From positions 1,178,001 to 1,242,000 of the forward strand of contig JARGXX010000004.1 of assembly GCA_030374765.1 (NCBI GenBank): DNA of 64,000 nucleotides, in the 5' to 3' direction. Origin of the DNA: Agarophyton chilense. Lineage: Eukaryota; Rhodophyta; Florideophyceae; Gracilariales; Gracilariaceae. A model generated the notes under the pieces. It was not told the DNA's origin. It was given only the letters and a program-made list of their open reading frames with translations, and did not search any database. Every line of letters starts with the position of its first letter. Position 1 is the stretch's first letter. Positions 1 to 11,550 of this stretch are shown here, in pieces. Made by a program: the position numbers and the translations under genes.

Positions 1-457
1 CTAACTGTTCTTCACAGCATGCGATGTTTATTAGAAGTAAGAACTCCATATTTGTCAAGAAAGAAATAGCTATAAATTATTTTAAACGAGTTTTAGACAC
101 CCATAGTAGCGTGATATGGTCTGCAGAAAAGTGTGTACAGAATTTTGTATCGGTTTGTAGTCATATACAGCATGCGTGAAGGAATATGCTGTATTTCCCG
201 CGTCTCCCTGTGGATTGTTTTGTACTTATGACCAAAAAATGATCAAATGAAATTACAGTTAATGAAATCCCAGCAAATCATGTGACAAATCATCGTGAAA
301 TGTGAACTGGTAGTGGAATCGTTCCAGCAACCTCAAACGACTGAAAACTTCACACGTGTGTATCGTGTACTATGATCTGTGGGGAACTGGAAGAGAGTAT
401 AAGTGTTTCGACCGAGTGTTCGGAACCCTGCACAACCGACCGCCACTCAACCCCATC
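1..457. other. AT-rich flank without a recognised gene
   Basis: No convincing coding sequence is seen here. The only structure noted is a 9-bp inverted repeat (ATACAGCAT at 165-173 and ATGCTGTAT at 186-194) with a short spacer, able to fold as a small hairpin. The stretch probably holds the outer end of the Harbinger-like element whose genes begin just downstream, but no terminal inverted repeat was found. Confidence 0.5.
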
Positions 458-1367
458 ATGGCTGAAGTCGATCTCGATCCATCCTCGACTGCGAACCACG
501 AATCTGCTCAAACCCCTATCACCGCCGCTACCAACAATGCCGCCCCTTCCTCTTCCATTTCATCCCCCCCCCTCCGAATCCATCCCAACGAGCGCTGCTG
601 CCCCTGTCCGAGCTACCTCACCGAGCAAGAAGGAAGGACGTCGTCCAAAATTCACTCCAGAAGACGACCTCATAATTGCCCGCGAAGTATCCGCTGCAAA
701 AGCGCACATCGCTGGATATGGCGAGATCCAGAACAGCTTCGGACAGGCGGCTGCGAAAGCTAACGTCAACACACAGCTATCCCAAAACGTCAGTGCTAAG
801 AGTATCCCAGACCGTTACAAGAAGATTCAAGATACATTCAAGCAACGAGATGCAGCAAATAGGCGTCTTTCGGGAGTTTGTGGAAAGATTGAATAACTAG
901 ATGAGTTGTTAAGGGCGATGGATGAAGCGGGGAACGATATGGAAAAGAAAAGGAAGGCCGAAGTGGCCGCCGAGGAGGAAAAAGAAGCTCGGAAGGAACG
1001 AATAGGTCGAAATTTAGTTGCAAGATCGCTAGCAAGGAAGAAGGGTGGAACAAGCGATGAGCAGGAGGGTGCGGGAGATGGTAGCGAGGCGGGTTCTGCT
1101 AAGAAGAAGCGTAAGACTCGCCATACACCTGGGGATGCGTTGGATGGAGAGCTGCAAGGGTTTGGAAATGCTCTAAAGGAAGCCGACCTTGCACGGATAG
1201 ATTTAGAATCGAGGCGATTGGAGTTCGAGAAGGAGCGTCTAGAGGTCGAAAAACAAGACCGTGTGAAAGACAGAGCGATGCGACGAGAAGAACGCGAGGC
1301 GCACAACGAACTGGAGCTTGGAAAGTTTAAGTTGCTTATTGGTGCCTTCGTACAGTCTAAAAAGTAG
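458..1367 (+). pseudogene. Myb/SANT-like accessory protein of a PIF/Harbinger-type transposon (broken)
   Basis: The natural start looks like the ATG at 458, opening MAEVDLDPSS followed by a Ser/Thr/Pro/Ala-rich leader. The frame changes at a run of nine C at 564-572 and continues in the other frame as a basic stretch (KKEGRRPKFTPEDD) leading into a helix-rich Myb/SANT-like segment. A TAA at 894-896 then interrupts the frame. The rest, to the stop at 1367, is a highly charged Glu/Lys/Arg coiled coil with a KKKRK nuclear-localisation-like patch and a hydrophobic tail (KFKLLIGAFV). The layout of N-terminal Myb-like domain plus C-terminal coiled coil matches the DNA-binding partner that PIF/Harbinger elements encode beside their nuclease. 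The nuclease relic lies just downstream on the other strand, which supports the call. A host gene family of the same fold is the alternative. Confidence 0.55.
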
Positions 1368-1504
1368 CAATAGTGGCATGACCTTGTAATACCAGTAAAT
1401 GGCAAGTTTTGAGGCAACAAAAGTAACTCGAATGTCCATTATTGAAGTGAGAAGGCGCCGGCTTCTGCTCGCGAAGGGCTCCCTGCGGGAGTGAGGCCAA
1501 GCGT

Positions 1505-1990
1505 TTACTGGTTATCCTCATGACTGATATAATCTTCTCATGTTGGTGGGGCGCATTGGAAGTACTGCGAAATCGTGTTTGGCTACACACAGTCTCGGAT
1601 ATTCGTAAGCAAAAACGACGCTATGTACAAAACTGCTACCGGTAACTCTCCTGTTCTCATCTTCCCCTTGAAGTCTACAGTGGACCAATATAATTTCACT
1701 TCTTTGAAAACCCCCTCCATGGTTAATCTCCCCTTAGACATGGCAGTGTTGAATGCCTTTTCGTAGCATTTCAACTAAGAGCCTTGAAACTGAACCTCCG
1801 AAAACGCTCTTTTGTTATACCCTGAATCTCCGTACAACGATTACTGAATCCCGTCCACTATCATTAGCTCCAGTAGAGATTCTTTCAGCCCATTTCTACA
1901 TTTTTTAAAGTCAAATGCAGTTCATTTATAGTGTTCTTTATGTCCCATGAAGAGCAGCAGAGTAACACTGATTGGGTTTCTTATCTCATT
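1505..1990 (-). pseudogene. PIF/Harbinger DDE_Tnp_4 nuclease, C-terminal half (broken)
   Basis: Read on the minus strand, this carries the C-terminal landmarks of Harbinger-type DDE_Tnp_4 transposases: a GDSGYN motif (third catalytic Asp), then KAFNTAMSKGRLTMEGVF, where the Glu of TMEGVF is the expected final catalytic acid. Next comes a hydrophobic helix (VAVLYIASFLLTNIRDCV), and finally a Q-Y-F-x-x-x-P-P-T tail. At least one frameshift between the GDSGYN part and the FN part, and in-frame stops near the end, break it. The N-terminal half was not found. It converges on the Myb-like gene with about 140 bp between their ends. The match is to family patterns from memory; a profile search was not possible. 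Confidence 0.65.
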
Positions 1991-2036
1991 TGATCACTCA
2001 AAGGTGCAATCATTCTACTTTTCTAGTTCCGGTGCA

Positions 2037-2582
2037 CTACACCAGTTCTTCTTCAAGCATCTGTAATATCTCAGTCGCTTCCTTATACTCTGAAGCTGGC
2101 CATTCACACATTGCAAGCAATACTTTCAGTCTCTCGTACCTCCAGTACTCACTTCCAAGTAGTGCCTGTACCTCAGATGGGTTTGCAGGGAACTCATTGA
2201 AATACCATCGTATTCCCATCATCCGGTGCTTCATATTCTTCAACTTCAACACCAGAGGGAATCGTCCACTGCTGTCGCATGGGATTTTGCGAGCCCGTCT
2301 AGCAGTAGCAACTTTCCACTCCCGTTCCCGTACTACACCAATTCCCACACCCTCAATGTTACCAATGTCCATGCGAGTTGCGCATATTGATGGATGAGTG
2401 GTGTATATTGACAGTTGTCTACATGCCCGATTCACTCGACGTCGGCGCGATGAATCCGTTGCAGGCAGAGAACGGGCCTTGTGGCGACTTTGTTGATAAT
2501 GCCGTAGACGTTTAAAAGAAAACTCAAAACAGTCAGGAACATGGTACTTGGATTCAGAAGCATCCTTTCGCATGACAAACAA
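2037..2582 (-). CDS. Hypothetical protein, 181 residues
   Basis: This is an open frame on the minus strand from an ATG at 2582 to a stop at 2037. The N-terminal half is Arg-rich (SSRRRRVNRACR). The C-terminal part looks folded, with aromatic and acidic residues (GIRWYFNEFP, YWRYERLKVLL, EILQMLEEELV). No family was recognised. Its 5' end abuts the start of an old copia copy near 2.59 kb, so it may be the 3' part of a longer gene cut by that insertion, or an N-terminal piece of the neighbouring Harbinger element. No signal peptide or membrane segment is visible. A chance ORF cannot be excluded. Confidence 0.3.
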   Translation of the reverse strand: MFVMRKDASESKYHVPDCFEFSFKRLRHYQQSRHKARSLPATDSSRRRRVNRACRQLSIYTTHPSICATRMDIGNIEGVGIGVVREREWKVATARRARKIPCDSSGRFPLVLKLKNMKHRMMGIRWYFNEFPANPSEVQALLGSEYWRYERLKVLLAMCEWPASEYKEATEILQMLEEELV

Positions 2583-2593
2583 TCAATGGTGGT

Positions 2594-4546
2594 TTGTACC
2601 TAACAGTGTACAGAAAATTGACCCCAATAAGATTAGACTTTGGGAGGAAACCAAAGTCACTTCAAACATTAAAAAAAGTGGAAATGCACAACACTGGAAA
2701 TAGAAAAACTGAAGATTTAAAATTCTTTGATGTACTGCAAGTACCCGGAATTGCTGCTAATATTCTTCCTAATGGACAAATCGATGAACGTGGTCATACT
2801 GTTCACTTTCAGAAAGATTCATGCAGAATAATTTCAAAACACAACAAAAAAACCATTTTAAACGTTCAAAAGGAATCATCAACGAACTCCTTCAAAGCCT
2901 ACAAAATTCAAGATAATAGTTACTTGACATATGTTGCCGTACAGGAAAATTTTTAAATATGACATGCCAGACCAGGACACACTGGGGAATCAGTTTTACA
3001 TCAAATACTTTAAAAACCCGGTACTAAAATACCACTGAAACTAAAACCAAAGAATAAAATTCTTATAGGGATGAGTTTTGGGGAAAATGGTTTCAAAGTC
3101 AATTAAACCTCTTAACGATTTTCAAGCAAAATCAAAACTGGAATTAATTCGCACAGACCTCTGTGGTCCTATGAAACCCTTGTCAGAAGAAGAAAACTAT
3201 TATTTTATCATGTGTACAGATGATTATACTCGGAAATCTTATGTCAATTATATAAAAACAAAAGAACAAACGGTTAAAAAGACGAAAATTTTTATTAGAA
3301 TGGCGAAGAATCAAACTGGACTTTGTGTCAAAAGAATTCGCATTTACAGAGGTAGAGATTACATCTCTACAGAACTTAAAAAAATTTTAAAACCGAAAGT
3401 AGTTGCTCATGAGCCAAAAGCTGCTCACCAACTCCAACAAAATGAACTTTCTGAAAGACCAACCACAACACCATGCGAGAAAGCTCTTTGCATGATTTAT
3501 TACCACAATATTTTTTAAAGATTTTTGGGCTGAGGCAAAACAGATTGCAAAAGATTAAAAATACAAATCCAACAAAACTCTTAAGAGACATAAGTCTTGA
3601 AGAAAAGTGGTCTAGAAGGAAGCCGAACATTTTCGATCTTAGAGTTTTTTAATGCATGGTATAAGTTTTTATTCGGAAAGAAGAGCGAACAAAATGAGAT
3701 GCTAAATCAAGGCTTTATACTTTTATTGGATATGACGAGGAAAACTACAGAATCATGAATAACAGTACGAAAAAGTGTATAGTAAGCGCAAATGAATAGT
3801 TTTTCGAGCTTCCAAAAGACATTTTTTATAATTGAAGGCAGAAAAGAACCACGATGAACAACAATTTGAAGAAACCAGTTCAACCACAGAAAAAATTCAA
3901 GAACCAGAAAATAAGAACAAAACGATTGGAAACAAATCAAATCGTCCCGAAAAGACCACCAAAAGTCAAAAAGATATTACTATGACTGACATACGGGCAC
4001 GTTTAAGAAAAAGAAAATAATACTACAGGATCAGTTATGATCTTAACAAATGAAATGAAATTTAAATCATTTAAGAAGCAATAAAGGTATTTGATAAAAA
4101 GTATTGGATAACTGCAAAAGAAGAAAAAATGAACTTCCTCATATAAAACAATACACGATCTGCGGTACCAAAAGAAGATGAAATGTGGTTTTTAACGACA
4201 AAAATGGGTTAATAAAATTTAACACAAAACAGAAAACTGAATGATGCTTACACTTTCGAAAAGAATAAAAATGCATATATTCCCAATAGATGTCCAAACT
4301 GCATTTGTAAAAGAAATAATAGAAAAAGAACTATACAGGTAGCAACCAGAATGATTTAAAAGTATAAAATATCTGACGCATGGTTTCAAATTGCTAAAAT
4401 CTATTCATGGTTTAAAACAGGCACCAAAAACCTTATAAGATGTTATTTGCTTAGTATTTGAAGAGATAGATTACAAAAACTGCAACACAGATCATGGAAT
4501 CTTTGTTGGAAATACAAAGTACATCCAGAAATTATTGCATTATATG
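2594..4546 (+). mobile_element. Copia element A, left part (old, broken)
   Basis: AT-rich relic of a Ty1/copia pol gene on the plus strand. It shows a GAG-pre-integrase-like region (about 2.6-2.95 kb), an integrase core that begins LELIRTDLCGPM (about 3.1-3.5 kb) and degraded reverse-transcriptase sequence up to the edge of element B. No 5' LTR was found, so the left end is truncated or too diverged. It is heavily broken (well over ten breaks). Element B interrupts it at an ATATG site, and the reading of A resumes beyond 9180. Confidence 0.75.
4542..4546. repeat. Target-site duplication of copia element B (left copy, ATATG)
   Basis: ATATG lies immediately before the left LTR of element B and is repeated at 9180-9184 immediately after the right LTR. 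Five bases is the usual copia duplication length, and the two copies fix the outer borders of B exactly. Confidence 0.85.
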
Positions 4547-4634
4547 TGTGAGAGGAGGACTCTGCCCGGACCTTTACTTCGAGCTCTTCTTTGCCTTTCC
4601 TGAGTACTGGATATTTCTACTGTCATGTTTGGTA
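4547..4634 (-). repeat. Left (3') LTR of copia element B, 88 bp
   Basis: Begins TGTGAGAGGAGGACTCTG on the plus strand and aligns without gaps to 9092-9179 with a few substitutions. The right-hand copy has proper TG...CA ends; this copy has changed at its outer-transcript end. Confidence 0.85.
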
Positions 4635-7600
4635 TTCAACAAATGCGGCGCATCATGGATTCGTGTTTGATGGTGTTTGACAGTCCCCGGTTGATGCGTC
4701 GCATTTTGTTGCGGTTTGGGGGTGTACTTGGGGCTGTTCCCTTAGTTTTCGGAATCTATCGCGGTGAAGGGGTTTGGTAAATATGTCGGCCGTCATATCA
4801 CTCGTCGGGATTTTGTTCAATGAAATGGCGCGGGAGGCGATGTGATGTTGGAGGTGATGGTGTCTAAGGTCTTTGTATTTTCGTCGTTTGGTTGGGGCTT
4901 GATTTTTGGCAATTAGTATAGCAGAATGGTTGTCGATATAATGAGGGGTTGGGTCTAGGTTAGTTAGTTGTGTGGCGTGTAGGATATTGCGGAGCCATTG
5001 TGTGTGTTGGGTGGCGCTGGTGGCGGCTATGTATTTGACTTCGGTCGTGGATAGCGCAACAATGTTTTGCTGTTTGGAAAACCATGAAATCGGAGTACCA
5101 TTGATGAGGTGGACCGTTCCCGTAACTAACTTTCTGTTTTGTTCGTTGGCAAATTCTGCGTCGCTGTAGACCGTAAGTGGCGCAGTAGTGCGATGACCGT
5201 AATGGTATCGTAGTCCATAGGATTTGGTGCCTTTCAAGTACCGGAGAAGCATCTTTAAGGATTGAAAGTGGTGTTGTTGGGGTTGCGACATATGTTGCGC
5301 TAGTCGGTTGGTGACACAGGTGATGTCTGGTCTGGTGCTGTCGGTGATGTACCTGATTTCCCCTAGGATCTGTCCGTCTCTGGAGGCTTGTTCGGTGGAT
5401 AGGAGCGGCGTTTTTGGGAGCCTTTCCAAAGCTTTTTGATTGTTGTAAGGGGTGGCCATTGGGTTGCAGGTGCTCATCTTGGTTTGTTCGAGTAGTGTGT
5501 CGATGGAATGTGGTTGTGCGATGTGGACTGCTCCATCCGCAGCATATGTAATTGTCCAATTAAGAAAGCGGGTTGGTCGTCCTAATCGCTTGCTTTTGTA
5601 CTTCGTGAGTAGTTGCTTGTGAAGGGTATCGATGAGCTTCTGTGAGGATGCGAGGACTAAGGAGTCGTCGATGGTGGTGCTGACGATTGTGACGCCTTCT
5701 GGCGTGTGGCGTGTATAAAGGCACGGGTCCCGTTCTGAGGGTGTGAATTGCAGTTTGGTAAGGAATGCTTTCAGTCCGTGATTATAATAGTATGCTGCCG
5801 GTGGGGATCCGTATAACTTGCCCATATGCTGTCCGTATTGGCCTTCGTGTGCATAAGTACCATTAAAGCGTGGAATCTGCTTGACATATATGGGTTTGTC
5901 GTGTTTGTATTCTTCTTGTACGTATGCCGATGTTATGTCAAAGTGCTCCAGTGGCATTTTGTGACGAGCGTGTAAGGTGATCAGCATCCGTTGAGTCGTA
6001 TGGTCGGCAGTATATGTGGTGGTGTGTTTGGGGTTGTAGTGAACGCCAGGTTTCATGAAGTTACCTCTGAGGTTACATCTGGCTTTTCGTTGCACTATTT
6101 GGCCGTTCTCTGAGCGTTTGTACCGATGTAACATCATAAGGGGTATTACTGCGTGTTTTGGTGGGATGAATGTTCTCGGAAGCCATTTGATGCTGTTGTG
6201 TTGGTCGAGGTTGTCTAACTCTGTATCATTTGCCATTTTCCACAGCTCGGCGTTGGGGTATTGTCGTGCTTGTGTGAGGTTGACGGGGGGGGGTGTATTG
6301 ATTCTGATTGCGGTGGGCAGTGGTGGTCTTTTTATTGCTCTGGCCTTAAAGGCTGTAGTTGTAGTTGCCGTGGGGTCCTTGGTTATGTGATACGGATGAA
6401 AGTCACTGGCCCGGATGCTCTGGTATTGTTGGGTTCTGAGGTTGATTACTACAATGTGCTTGAGGGATATGGGATATATGTACCTGGCTGGCTCGGCCCT
6501 CGATTCGAGTTTGCTCTTTGGTGCATATGTGGGTATTGTGCCGAGTTCGCCGAATATGAATATTTTTGCTATGGCTGGGGGTTCGCCGTACCACAATTAA
6601 AATGGAGATGTGTTGATTGCTGCATGATGAAGGAGATTATATTTAAAGACTGTGTCACGTGCGGAGTCTTCCCAGTATTGTTCAGGTAGTTTGGCGGTCG
6701 CTAATAGTGCACGGACCGAGTTCATGATCTTTCGGTTCATTCGCTCCGCTATGGAGTTTTCTTGTGGTTGATGGGGTGTTCGGAGGTGTAGTTGCACTTC
6801 ATGCGTGTGATATAAGTTTTGCATTTTGGAGGATGTATACTCCTTTGCATTATCCGTTCGAAAGTATTTCAGAGGGTGTTTCATTCGGTGGCGTATGTGA
6901 TGGAGTGTGTTGCTGACGTGCGTCGGTATGTCCTTGCGGTCCTTTATAAAATGTGCGAAGGTGAATCGACTGCGTGCACAAATGAGGAGAAGCATGTGAT
7001 TGTTGCCATGCGTAGACGTCGGTTTCACTGAACCACAAGTGTCTGAGCTGATGTATGCTCCAACTGGGTACGTGTGTATTGTCGGTTTGTGAGGTGCTGG
7101 GGCTTTTTGGGAATGGCGACAAGCGCTGCATGTGAATTTGATTTCATTGGGCAAGTGTTTGGGCATTGGACGGATCAGCCCTTGTTTGGCTGTCAGGCTG
7201 AGTTTAGCTGGGTGCGCATGATTCATGCGGATGTGCCAATTGTGGGCTATCAATCGTTCGGGGGTCAGATTGTTATTCGACTATGGGTTTGGGAGATGAC
7301 TAAGGGACTGTGTGGTGGCTTTAGTCCGGAGAGTGGGAATGGGTGGTGGTGCTGCCCGTTGTATTTGGGTTGATGTGGCTCGTGTTTTGGTTTCTTTGTG
7401 CTTCGTAGGGGTTGTTGTTGTGAGGGGGGGTTTAGTTGCGACAGAAATCCGAGGTTTACGTGGTAATGTTCTGGCTGTGGAGGCGTTGGTTGTGTCTAAA
7501 ATTATAACCTTAAGTTGATATAGCGATGTGATCCTTGGTGCTCTTGCGATTATTTGTGGGGGTTCTTGGTGTGTGTCGATGATGTATCCGGCTTCCGGAG

Positions 7601-9079
7601 TGAAGGCAATGAGGCCGTATTGAGTCGCGAGATCATGCACCGAGAGGAGATTTTGCCTGATGTGCGGATTGGCCACGGCTGTGGTGTGGATGGTTTTCTT
7701 AGTCGTGCTGGGCCGTATCCTGATTATCCCATGATGAGTGCACATGGTCTTAGAATTCGTCGCAGTGGTGGTCAGTGTGGGGTGTTGGAGTCTGGACATG
7801 GTTGACGTTGGTAGGGGGATATGGGTGGGTGTTGCTCTGCTGTCGAGAATAAACGTACTTTTGTTGTCGTTATCTGTTTCCGCCGGGTCACTGGGTTGTG
7901 CGGGATACGGGACGGGATCATATGGATGTGGATAAAGCGGGATGGGGATGTGGGGATGGGGAGGATATTGGGGGTGGGTGTGTGCTAGTTGTGCTTGCCT
8001 CTTAGTGTGAGATTTGGGGTGTCGGCGGTCCTGGCATTCCTCGTTCGTGTAAACTGATGGGACTCCCACACTGGTGTTGAATCGGCACGGCTTGTAGCCG
8101 GGGGGTAGTCGACGTTGGACGTATGCGCTGCGGCGATACGGACGGTGAGGGCGGCGGTACTGATATCTGCCTCTGAATGGGTGCTCCCCGGTGAAACGTT
8201 GCTGGCCATAGTCCCCGGTGAAATTCCTAGCTGCTGAGGGTTGTGGTGGGGGTCCGTGAATGGGTTGATACAACGATTGGAGTTGTTTGAAGCTGATGAG
8301 AAAGGCTTTGATCGTCTGGGGTTTTTGGAGTATGATGGGTCCGAGAATGGGGGTTAGGGTTGAGTTGTTTTTCAAACCGTTTATGATGAAGTCTACTGTG
8401 GTCTCTTCCTGTCTGATGTTAGGATAGCGTGCTGATATCATCTTCTGCTGGAGTTCAGTGTGAGACTTGATGTAGCTGTCGATAGTTGTGTCCGGGGTGT
8501 ATGTAGTATTTTCGGCTTCTGTCCTCAGGAACTTGTGATCGTCCTTGGTTGCTTGGTCAACATGGGTTATAATGTCGTAGACTAGGTTGTGGGGTGTTGG
8601 CCGATCTTCTGGGACGAGTAGGAGACCGAGTATATCCGAAGGAACACTAGTGAGGATGGTTGAAAGTAGTTTGGACTTGCATTGTGTGTGGCGTTTGTGT
8701 TGTGCGGGGTCTACTGAGATGGGGGGGTTGCTGGAGAGGTGCTCTGTTGCTTCTATCGTTGTAGCGTACGTTTCCAACGCTAGGTACCAGGGTGCGTAAT
8801 TGGCTGGGTTTAGCTCCGGGAGCCTGGGTTGTCTTTCGTTTTCCATTGTTCTGTGTTGCCTGGTGTCTGTGTGGTGATGTTCGTCGTTTGCTTCTTGTAT
8901 GGCTTGTGCGTATAATTCTGTCGTTAGCTCGATGGTGTCTTTGGTGTATTGTCGTCTTTGACGACGCTGGGTTCTTAGGTTTGGCGAATTCGTTGTGTGT
9001 GAGGTTAGATGGCGTCGTGAAGTGGTTTGTGGGTGGGTGGGTGGGAGACGTCATCTTGTTTTGCAGCAGTGGTTGCGTC

Positions 9080-9091
9080 GGGCGCATAACC
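9080..9091 (-). other. Primer-binding site of element B (half initiator tRNA-Met type)
   Basis: Immediately after the 5' LTR the minus strand reads GGTTATGCGCCC, one base different from GGTTATGGGCCC, the complement of the anticodon arm of initiator tRNA-Met. This is the Drosophila copia type of priming, which uses a tRNA fragment that ends in the anticodon loop. Confidence 0.7.
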
Positions 9092-9179
9092 TGTGAGAGG
9101 AGGACTCTGCGCGGACCTTTACTTCGAGCTCTTCTTTGCCTTTCCTAAGTACTGGACATTTCTATTGTAATGTTTGACA
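9092..9179 (-). repeat. Right (5') LTR of copia element B, 88 bp
   Basis: On the minus strand it runs from TGTCAAACATT to CCTCCTCTCACA, giving canonical TG...CA ends. At 88 bp it is very short for an LTR of an element with a full-length polyprotein. Confidence 0.85.
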
Positions 9180-10300
9180 ATATGTAGATAATCTTGTCAT
9201 ATCCACTGCAGACATTGAAATAATAAATTTCGTCAAAACAAAATTAAGGTCTTATTTTTCATATAAGACCTGGTAAATATCAGGCATTTCGTTCGATTCG
9301 AACTAAAGAACAATATGAAAATAGGAAAAAAAGAATTGTTACACATACAATATTAGAAAACTGCACTCCAAAAGCTAACAAATTGTATCCAGAAGCAAAA
9401 CAGAATGGCGATAACAATAAAATCAACTCCGTGTCGAAAACTACTTTAATATATCATTTATCTTATTTTTGGAACGTCACCAGACTTAATTTATTCCATT
9501 ACTACTCTTAGGCAACATTCTGAAAAACTTTCTAGTGAACATGAATCTGATTGCAAAGGAGTATTACGCTACATACAGAAAAATGTCCTATATCTTTCAT
9601 ATACCAAGTATGGAAGCAATACTGCAATAGTATTCAGTTATGAAAGTTGAGGAAGTACAGACGAGTGAAACCCAATTTAAAGATATTTCAGCTTTTGTAA
9701 AAATTGTTAAATATCGTAGTGTAGACGTAACAAAAGCTTTTTTCTCTGCCAACTACGAAAGCTGAATTCATTGCATTATGTGAAGCAGTTGAAGAAAGAA
9801 AATGGCTCTCAAAACTATTTCATGAACTGAAAAATGCCACATTAACACGAGTAATTATGTGTGTAGTCAATCAGTTAGCAATATCTATTTCTGAAAATGA
9901 AAGAAGTGAGAAAAAATCGAAACAAATTTCTGTTAAGCATTTTTATGTTCAAAAATGTGTGCAGAAATTTTTAGTGAAATCAAATACTGCCCGACAGGAA
10001 ACTTGGCGGCCGATATCTTTCCCAAAGCTCTTCAGAAAACAAACCACTAACGATTTGTGTAAGTAATCGGACCAAGGCATTTTTAAAGTTCTATGGGGAG
10101 GTTTTAGAAACCTCTGGAGGGTTCCAAAATGTAACTGAGAACTGCTTTATGTAATAACAGTTTGTAGAGGACTCTTGAAGCTTCTATAAATATTTATGCA
10201 TAAAACACAAGAAATACCTTAGAAAAAAGATGATATGCCTCTAGAACAATTTAAAAGTGCTTTAAAGAAATAGAAAACATCAAAAAAACCGAGATTGAGT
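9180..10300 (+). mobile_element. Copia element A, right part (RNase H and 3' end; old, broken)
   Basis: Continuation of element A beyond B. The first five bases are the duplicated ATATG. The RNase H landmark TTKAEFIALCEAVEERKWLS is at about 9.75-9.8 kb, followed by the usual copia tail (HFYVQKCVQKF, then a degraded DIFPKALQK-like end). A purine-rich tract (GGGGAGGTT near 10.1 kb) resembles a polypurine tract, followed by AT-rich DNA that may be the 3' LTR. Its right border is uncertain. It is heavily broken. Confidence 0.7.
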
Positions 10301-10435
10301 TGATAGATACGAAGTAGAGTAAACATCTCAACAGTTCACAAAAAATCGTCGTTTCGTGTACAATAATCGATCATGACGGTTCAAAGACCTCGATGAGCCT
10401 AGTATGATTGCGCTGACGATTATTTTCAGCCATGT

Positions 10436-10668
10436 CGTGACGCACTCGGACACACGCATAACCCCAAAAGGGATCCGATTCCGTTTTGGGTCAACAGCAG
10501 ACCACGCACCAACTAGGCTAGGTAGCATGCAACCAATGGCGGAGTAGCAGTAGTAAGTCAAGTCCTTCTTCACTAGGGAGTCGGATGCAGTACTTAAAGC
10601 GCAGCAAACCGGCCTGCTTTAGTAAAACAGCTCACCGAACTTTTTCTCTACTGATCCTACGGTCAGCA
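10436..10668 (+). repeat. 5' LTR of gypsy element H, 233 bp
   Basis: Aligns end to end with 16190-16422. It starts at GTGACGCACT and ends at GGTCAGCA, and includes a shared TACTTAA box upstream of the likely transcription start. Confidence 0.8.
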
Positions 10669-10884
10669 AAGTGATCATTAGCCTCGTTTCGTGATGCTCA
10701 TTCGTTTTAACTTAGTATTTTTGTTCGATCAGTATCATGTCAAATGCTTCGTCATCTATCGTGAACAATGGGAAAACCGACCTCACCGTTCTGCAGCAAC
10801 CGTCCTCTGTACTTTTTTCTCTAGCACATCCACGTCTCTTCAAAACAGATGCAGCTTCTGTCCGTCATTTTCTTCAAATCTATC

Positions 10885-11550
10885 TGTAGTATTCTACTAT
10901 GTCGGGGAATCCGATATGTGGTTTTTCGCGAAGTCGCGGTTGGAACTCATAAGTGAGTGATGTCATCAAACTTGTGATATGAAACGGCACACCGCGTAGG
11001 ATGCCAGGAGGCAGGGTACATTAGTGGAACACGTGGTATCACGAGTGGACTGGCTTGCAACGGCGCATGTAGTGGCGATCCACGTGGCAGGTTTTACTAC
11101 CCTTTGTAGCTAGACGTCCATTAGGGACCATACCCATACAGTGGTTTGGCTAAGTGGCTGACCACTGGGTATTATTTATACATTTATTTGGGCACTCACC
11201 CTGGCACACAGTATATAGTGCACAAGAGGTGAGCGCCGACTCCAAGTAAAGGAGACAACATGGGCATCATGACTATTCTGTTCGTCGCTTAGGATTCCTT
11301 AACCGGAGATCCGGACGAGCTATAATAGATAGTCAGCCCCCAACCACTTCACGAGCCGTCTCGTACCTACGTTCCCTCAACGTTTTACAGTTGCACTGTT
11401 CACCCTCGCTGGCGAGTAGTGGCCTTACACCCCACTTCCAGCTCGCTGGTGTTGTAGCTCTACCACCCCTTTTACTTCGCCGCAAGCGACCCATCGGCAG
11501 TCCGACCGCTGTCGCAGGTGTCTGCTCTCTCCGTTAGAGCGGATACTACA
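10885..11550 (+). repeat. Solo LTR, 666 bp, with CTATC target duplications
   Basis: Begins TGTAGTATTC and ends GGATACTACA, so the ends are short inverted repeats of TG...CA type. CTATC flanks it on both sides (10880-10884 and 11551-11555). A near-identical-length copy lies inverted at 56737-57403 with its own duplication. Five-base duplications and TG...CA ends with no internal coding region are the signature of a solo LTR left by recombination between the two LTRs of one element. No full-length member of this family is in the window, so the superfamily is not known. A non-autonomous TRIM-like element is the alternative. Confidence 0.85.

Larger units (their letters stand above)
4547..9179 (-). 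mobile_element. Ty1/copia element B, full length in outline, inserted in element A
   Basis: A complete-outline copia element in minus orientation, 4633 bp between perfect ATATG duplications. Parts in transcription order: 5' LTR (9092-9179), initiator-tRNA-type primer site, Gag and protease region (about 7.4-8.8 kb), integrase (about 6.6-7.2 kb, with a zinc-binding H-C-C pattern and a GNNHMLLLICARSRFTF core), then reverse transcriptase and RNase H (about 4.7-6.2 kb; copia hallmarks such as MPLEHFDITSAYVQ and ALSTTEVKYIA), 3' LTR (4547-4634). The LTRs differ at several of 88 positions, so the copy is of moderate age. The polyprotein is broken in about two places. Its base composition (GC-richer, CA/AC-rich coding strand) differs sharply from the AT-rich element it landed in. 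Confidence 0.9.

Noticed and set aside
10328-10573. Minus-strand open frame similar to another at 16070-16327
   Set aside because: The similarity is explained by the LTR pair of gypsy H on the plus strand; the frames are not genes.
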